NCBI GenBank assembly: GCA_963787285.1
Contig: CAWBCM010000008.1
Coordinates: forward strand, 186,001-250,000
Source of the DNA: JAHEJN01 sp963787285
Lineage (GTDB): Bacteria > Actinomycetota > Acidimicrobiia > Acidimicrobiales > JAHEJN01
Direction of reading: 5' to 3'
Length of the DNA stretch: 64,000 bases
The notes beneath the pieces were generated by a model. It was not told the origin of the DNA. It was given only the letters and a program-made list of their open reading frames with translations, and made no database searches. Of the stretch, positions 60,315 through 64,000 are shown piece after piece (position 1 is the first letter of the stretch; the number at the start of each line of letters is the position of its first letter). Both the position numbers and the translations under genes were made by a program.

Positions 60315-63300
60315 CAGCTGCCGGCCCCGTTCAGGACGTCGTCGTCGATCAGCAGGGCATCGACGTCGAGACCGAGTGCAGCCCGAAGCTGGTCGTCGTC
60401 GAGATCGCTGATCGAGCTCGACTTCGGCAGGACCATGTCGGCGATGCGGCGTTTGCCGGCCACGACCTCCTCGACCCGCTCGTCGACGGTGCCCGGACAC
60501 ACCAATCGATGGGCGATGACCGTCCTGGTCTGACCGATGCGCCACACGCGGTCTCGGGCCTGGTCCTCGACGGCAGGGTTCCACCAGCGGTCATAGAGCA
60601 CGACGTGGCTGGCGGCGGTGAGGTTGAGTCCGGTGCCACCGGCCTTGAGCGACAGCACCATCGCGCCGGCGCCCTCCGACGACTGGAACCGGTCGACCAT
60701 GTCGTCGCGGACGCCTCGGCTGAGGCCGCCGTGATAGCAGTCGATCTTCTTGTCGAAGCGATCGCTCAGGTAGACGGCCAGCTTCTCGCCCCACGACGCG
60801 AAGTGGGTGAAGACCAGCACCCTCTCGTCGCTGGCGAACACCTGATCGATGATCTCGTTGAGCCGGATCAGCTTGCCGGAGCGCCCTTCGAGCGGCTCGC
60901 CGTCGTCGCGGTAGTTCACCGGGTGGTTGCAGATCTGCTTGAGCGCGGTGATCGCGGCCAGGATCTGCCCCTTCTTCTTGTTGGCGTCGTCGGCGGCGTT
61001 GTTCACCACGATCTCGTCGAGCACCGCCTGGTACAGCCCGATCTGTTCGGGGGTCATCGAGCAGTGATCGAGCTCGTCGATGCGGTCGGGCAGCTCGGCG
61101 GCGATCGCCGGCTCGGCCTTGGTACGACGGAACACGAGGATGCCGTTCAGGGCCTTCAGGGCCGTCTCGGCCCCGGCCTTGGCGTCGCCGGTGACCGACA
61201 GCGCCGCGATGAAGGGCGCCCGGGGTCCGACCAGTCCGGGGTTGACGAAGTCCATGATGGCCCAGAGGTCACCCAGACCGTTCTCGATCGGTGTGCCGGT
61301 GAGCGCGACGCGCATCCGGGCATCGATGCGACGCAGCTGCTGGGCCGTCTCGCTGGCGGGGTTCTTGATCACCTGGGCTTCGTCGAGCACGAGCTGGCGC
61401 CAGGTGATCGAGCGGAGATCGTCGACGTCGCGGACGGCGGTGCCGTAGGTGGTGAGGACCACGTCGACCTTGGCCGCCGCCTTGGCAATGGCCGTGCCCT
61501 GAGCCCGGTTGGGCCCGTGGTGCACCAGCACCTTGAGGCCGGGGGTGAACTTCTTGGCCTCGCCGGCCCAGTTGCCGAGCACTGCTGGAGGGAGCACGGC
61601 CAATGCCGGCCCGTCGCCCTTGGTCTGGCGCAACATGGCGAGCATCGTCGGGGTCTTCCCGAGTCCCATGTCGAGGGCGAGACAACCGCCGAGTCCGGCC
61701 TGGTCGAGGAACCCGAGCCACGCCAGAGCCTCGGCCTGATAGCTTCGCAGCTCGCCCTGGAACCCCTCGGGGCTGGTCGGCAGCTCCTCGGGTATGTCGG
61801 CGGCGCTGGCCAACAGGTCGGCCGCCCAGCCGTTGCCGGCGAGGGAGACTCCGCCACCGAGCGGCGAGCCCTCGAGTCCGAGCGCATGGCGCAGCATCTC
61901 GGCCCCGGTGAGACGGTTGGTGTCGGCTCGCTCGGCCAGGGCCGCCGCGGCCTCGGCGAGATCGGCGTGGTCGAGCTCGACCCAACGACCTCGTGACTGC
62001 ACGAGGGGCTTGGCCTGGGCGGCGAGTTTGCGAATGTCCTCGGCGCTGAGCTCGACATCGTCGAACACGGCCGACCATCGCACGTTGGCCAGCTGCTGGG
62101 CACCGACAACCGACTCGGTGTCGTCGGAACTGAGTCGCAGCGACGCAGTGGCCTTGCGACGTGAGAGGTTCGGGACGCGAACGTCGAAACCGGCCGACTG
62201 GAGCGTCTGGCCGGTGACGGTCATGATCTCCCATGCCTCCTCTTGGCTGAGCAGTACCTCCCCTCGACGCTGACTCCCGGGTCGCAACAACACGGGCAGC
62301 AGTTCCTCGAGGCGCTTGAGGTTGTCGCGTACCTCCTTGCGCCGCGTGTTCGACGCAGTGACCCGTGCGACCTCGACGGGTTCGAGCTCGCCGTCGGAGC
62401 TCGGAGCGAACACCGACAGAAGCCACGCATTCGACTCGTCGGGCTCGGCGAGGGAGACCACCAGGGTCGACTTGGTGGGGGTCGTGACCGGGCGAGCCCA
62501 CTGCTCGAGGCGACGAGCGATCTCACCACCCGCTCGTGGGGGCGCTTCGAAGGTACTGCCGTCGAGACGAGCGAGCACCGACTCTGCGACGTCGTTGACG
62601 TTGTTCACGACCGGTGGCGGAGCGGGAACAGTGACCTGACGGGCGGCGGCATTGCAGATGGCGTCGACGAGATCGGCCAGCGCGCCCTGGGCCACTTCGC
62701 GGCGATCGGCCTGGCGCTCATAGGCGGTCGCCGCGCCGGGTAGTGCGGTGGCCAGTCGTTCGAGCTCACGCGGATCGGCCAGGCCCGGCACCCATCGCAC
62801 GGCGTAGGTGGCCTTGCCGGTCGAGCCCTGACCCTTGGGCGTGGGCACCTGCGCCAACTGGGGGACGATGGCGCCACGTGCGGTCAGATCCACGGCGAGC
62901 ACGGCAACCCGGCCGATCCACCCCAGACTTGCGGTTATCGCCTCGGCCTCGGCTTCGGCTTTGCCACCGATGGCGACGAGCCACCCGAGCACGTCTCGGA
63001 TGTTGGCGATCAGCGCATCGGCCTTCCCGCCACCGGGGAGCGGTACGGGTTCGTGCTCGATCCATCCCGATGCCGGCGCTCCCGTCTCGCCGAGCAGGAC
63101 GCGGATCTCGTCGTGGGTGCCGCTGTGGGTACGCGGGCCACCGATCCATGCGACGACGTGTTCCTCGATCCAGGAGAGCTGGAGACCGCTCGTGACCAGC
63201 TCGTCATCGCTGCCATCGTCTCCGTTGGTCCGCTCGTCGCCGACGACGCGCCGACGAACCACGCGCAACCGATCGCGGATGGCGGAGCGCTCGGCTTCGA

Positions 63301-63760
63301 AGTCGGCCACCACCAGCGGGCGTTGGTCGCTGCGTTCGACCCGCACCCGCTCGAGGGTTTCGTCGACCTCGTCGAGCAGGTCGCCGAGCGTGTCGAGCCA
63401 CGCACGATCGTTGGCCTCGAGCAGGGCGCGATCGGCCGGCGACGCCAGGCCGTCGAGCTCTCGTTGCACGATGGCCACGAATTCCTCGGAGAACGCCGAG
63501 GCGACCACTCCACTCGTCGGGCTCACGGCGCCGGGCGCGTCGGACGCGTCGTTTCGCCCCGCCGGTGCGGATGAGGGCGACCCATCGATCCCAGGATCGG
63601 CAGTCGCATCGTGTTCGAGCGTGTCGGTGATGATCGGTACTCCGTTGTGCCACCGAGAGGTGGTCATGAGCCATGGGACGCCCACGCGAGAGATTCCTCG
63701 GAACCCCAGTGGTGTAGCCCCGAGCACCGGATGCGACTCACCGTGAGGCGAGGCGAACAT
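60314..63760 (-). CDS. SNF2-family DNA helicase/ATPase
   Basis: This 1,148-residue DEAD/DEAH-box SF2 protein has an N-terminal region of about 650 residues including the SNF2-associated domain (DUF3670-like; NRLTGAEMLRHALGLEGSP). The helicase core shows motif I LDMGLGKTPTMLAML (about 698), DEAQ-box LVLDEAQVIKNPAS (about 792), GTPIENGLGDLWAIMDF, and the C-terminal RecA domain with VFTHFASWGEKL, LSLKAGGTGLNLTAASHVVLYDRWWNPAVEDQARDRVWRIGQTR. Such proteins remodel DNA-protein complexes; the exact role in bacteria is unclear. ATG 63760 is used; ATG 63667 is possible. It is coupled to the small gene downstream. Confidence 0.92.
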   Translation of the reverse strand: MFASPHGESHPVLGATPLGFRGISRVGVPWLMTTSRWHNGVPIITDTLEHDATADPGIDGSPSSAPAGRNDASDAPGAVSPTSGVVASAFSEEFVAIVQRELDGLASPADRALLEANDRAWLDTLGDLLDEVDETLERVRVERSDQRPLVVADFEAERSAIRDRLRVVRRRVVGDERTNGDDGSDDELVTSGLQLSWIEEHVVAWIGGPRTHSGTHDEIRVLLGETGAPASGWIEHEPVPLPGGGKADALIANIRDVLGWLVAIGGKAEAEAEAITASLGWIGRVAVLAVDLTARGAIVPQLAQVPTPKGQGSTGKATYAVRWVPGLADPRELERLATALPGAATAYERQADRREVAQGALADLVDAICNAAARQVTVPAPPPVVNNVNDVAESVLARLDGSTFEAPPRAGGEIARRLEQWARPVTTPTKSTLVVSLAEPDESNAWLLSVFAPSSDGELEPVEVARVTASNTRRKEVRDNLKRLEELLPVLLRPGSQRRGEVLLSQEEAWEIMTVTGQTLQSAGFDVRVPNLSRRKATASLRLSSDDTESVVGAQQLANVRWSAVFDDVELSAEDIRKLAAQAKPLVQSRGRWVELDHADLAEAAAALAERADTNRLTGAEMLRHALGLEGSPLGGGVSLAGNGWAADLLASAADIPEELPTSPEGFQGELRSYQAEALAWLGFLDQAGLGGCLALDMGLGKTPTMLAMLRQTKGDGPALAVLPPAVLGNWAGEAKKFTPGLKVLVHHGPNRAQGTAIAKAAAKVDVVLTTYGTAVRDVDDLRSITWRQLVLDEAQVIKNPASETAQQLRRIDARMRVALTGTPIENGLGDLWAIMDFVNPGLVGPRAPFIAALSVTGDAKAGAETALKALNGILVFRRTKAEPAIAAELPDRIDELDHCSMTPEQIGLYQAVLDEIVVNNAADDANKKKGQILAAITALKQICNHPVNYRDDGEPLEGRSGKLIRLNEIIDQVFASDERVLVFTHFASWGEKLAVYLSDRFDKKIDCYHGGLSRGVRDDMVDRFQSSEGAGAMVLSLKAGGTGLNLTAASHVVLYDRWWNPAVEDQARDRVWRIGQTRTVIAHRLVCPGTVDERVEEVVAGKRRIADMVLPKSSSISDLDDDQLRAALGLDVDALLIDDDVLNGAGS

Positions 63761-63937
63761 CGGCGCCGTGACAACACCCTAGCGGTCCCACCGCCATTCG
63801 GCGACCACGGCGCGATTCTCGGACCGACATCCGACACAACGCATGCGGGGCCGACGCGCTACCGTCGGCGTCGTCGGGCGTCCTCCCCTCGCCCGAGCCC
63901 TGGCCATTCCGCCGTCCGTCCAGCAAGGAGCTGCCAC

Positions 63938-64000
63938 GTGAACCTCAAGAACCTCGTTTCCCGAGTGAACCCCGCCCGCCGCGTGAGCGAGGTGGAGGCC
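63938..64000 (+). CDS. Start of an unidentified gene, cut by the window
   Basis: A GTG at 63938 is preceded by a near-perfect AAGGAG (63925-63930) at 7 bases, and the frame remains open to the edge: VNLKNLVSRVNPARRVSEVE. Only 21 codons are visible; no family can be named. It is divergent from the SNF2 helicase gene with a 177-base gap. Confidence 0.55.
   Translation, partial: MNLKNLVSRVNPARRVSEVEA

Overview
The window is a GC-rich, gene-dense stretch of an actinobacterial chromosome, most likely from the class Acidimicrobiia. That placement is an inference. It rests on the mix of an actinobacterial SOS box (TCGAACn4GTTCGA), coenzyme F420 functions (cofC and a PPOX/F420-type flavoprotein), a mycothiol-dependent MDMPI-family protein, polyphosphate glucokinase, a class E sortase and a Septum_form lipoprotein, combined with a System I (Ccm) cytochrome c maturation operon that typical Streptomyces and Mycobacterium lineages lack. 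No rRNA, tRNA, insertion sequence, prophage or CRISPR array was seen.

Layout. 1-10 kb: a sugar-importer ATPase runs off the left edge, followed by a LexA-controlled mutagenic repair set (dnaE2 in one unit, imuA'-imuB in another) interleaved with an MFS pump and an unknown membrane protein. 10-17 kb: rnhB, then a compact Tad/Flp pilus assembly operon (cpaB-tadA-tadB-tadC-tadE-tadG). 17-31 kb: housekeeping and small operons (gpsA; cofC with a PIG-L deacetylase; a DrrAB-like ABC exporter; a beta-hydroxyacid dehydrogenase; DUF3159 membrane protein; MDMPI-like protein; ppgK followed by a 94-bp tandem repeat; SpoU methyltransferase; hemolysin III; LMW phosphatase; a substrate-binding lipoprotein). 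31-39 kb: ccmA-ccmB-ccmC-ccmD-ccmE-ccmF-ccmG-ccmH-ccmI, nearly all overlapping by a few bases, including a 45-residue CcmD. 39-44 kb: sortase E, a septum-formation-type lipoprotein, a glycosidase and glycosyltransferase pair, TetR and NUDIX genes. 44-50 kb: an amino-acid ABC importer (AapJQMP type) with intergenic hairpins and unusually large permeases. 50-55 kb: MFS exporter, acyl-CoA dehydrogenase, acyl-CoA ligase, RDD protein. 55-59.5 kb: an NAD-linked formate dehydrogenase operon. 59.5-64 kb: PPOX protein, a SNF2-family helicase with a small partner, and the start of one more gene.

The most striking system is the formate dehydrogenase. Its catalytic subunit contains an in-frame TGA where the active-site selenocysteine belongs, followed after 12 bases by a 17-base hairpin like the E. 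coli fdhF SECIS. The usual single FdhA chain is also cut at an exact domain boundary and permuted: the N-terminal ferredoxin and CxxCxxxC part is a separate gene at the far end of the operon, and the NuoEF-like diaphorase gene lies between the two halves.

Three otherwise well-conserved genes (dnaE2, aapP and the formate dehydrogenase catalytic gene) each carry one single-base frameshift. This may reflect residual assembly errors rather than three real pseudogenes; the sequence alone cannot decide.
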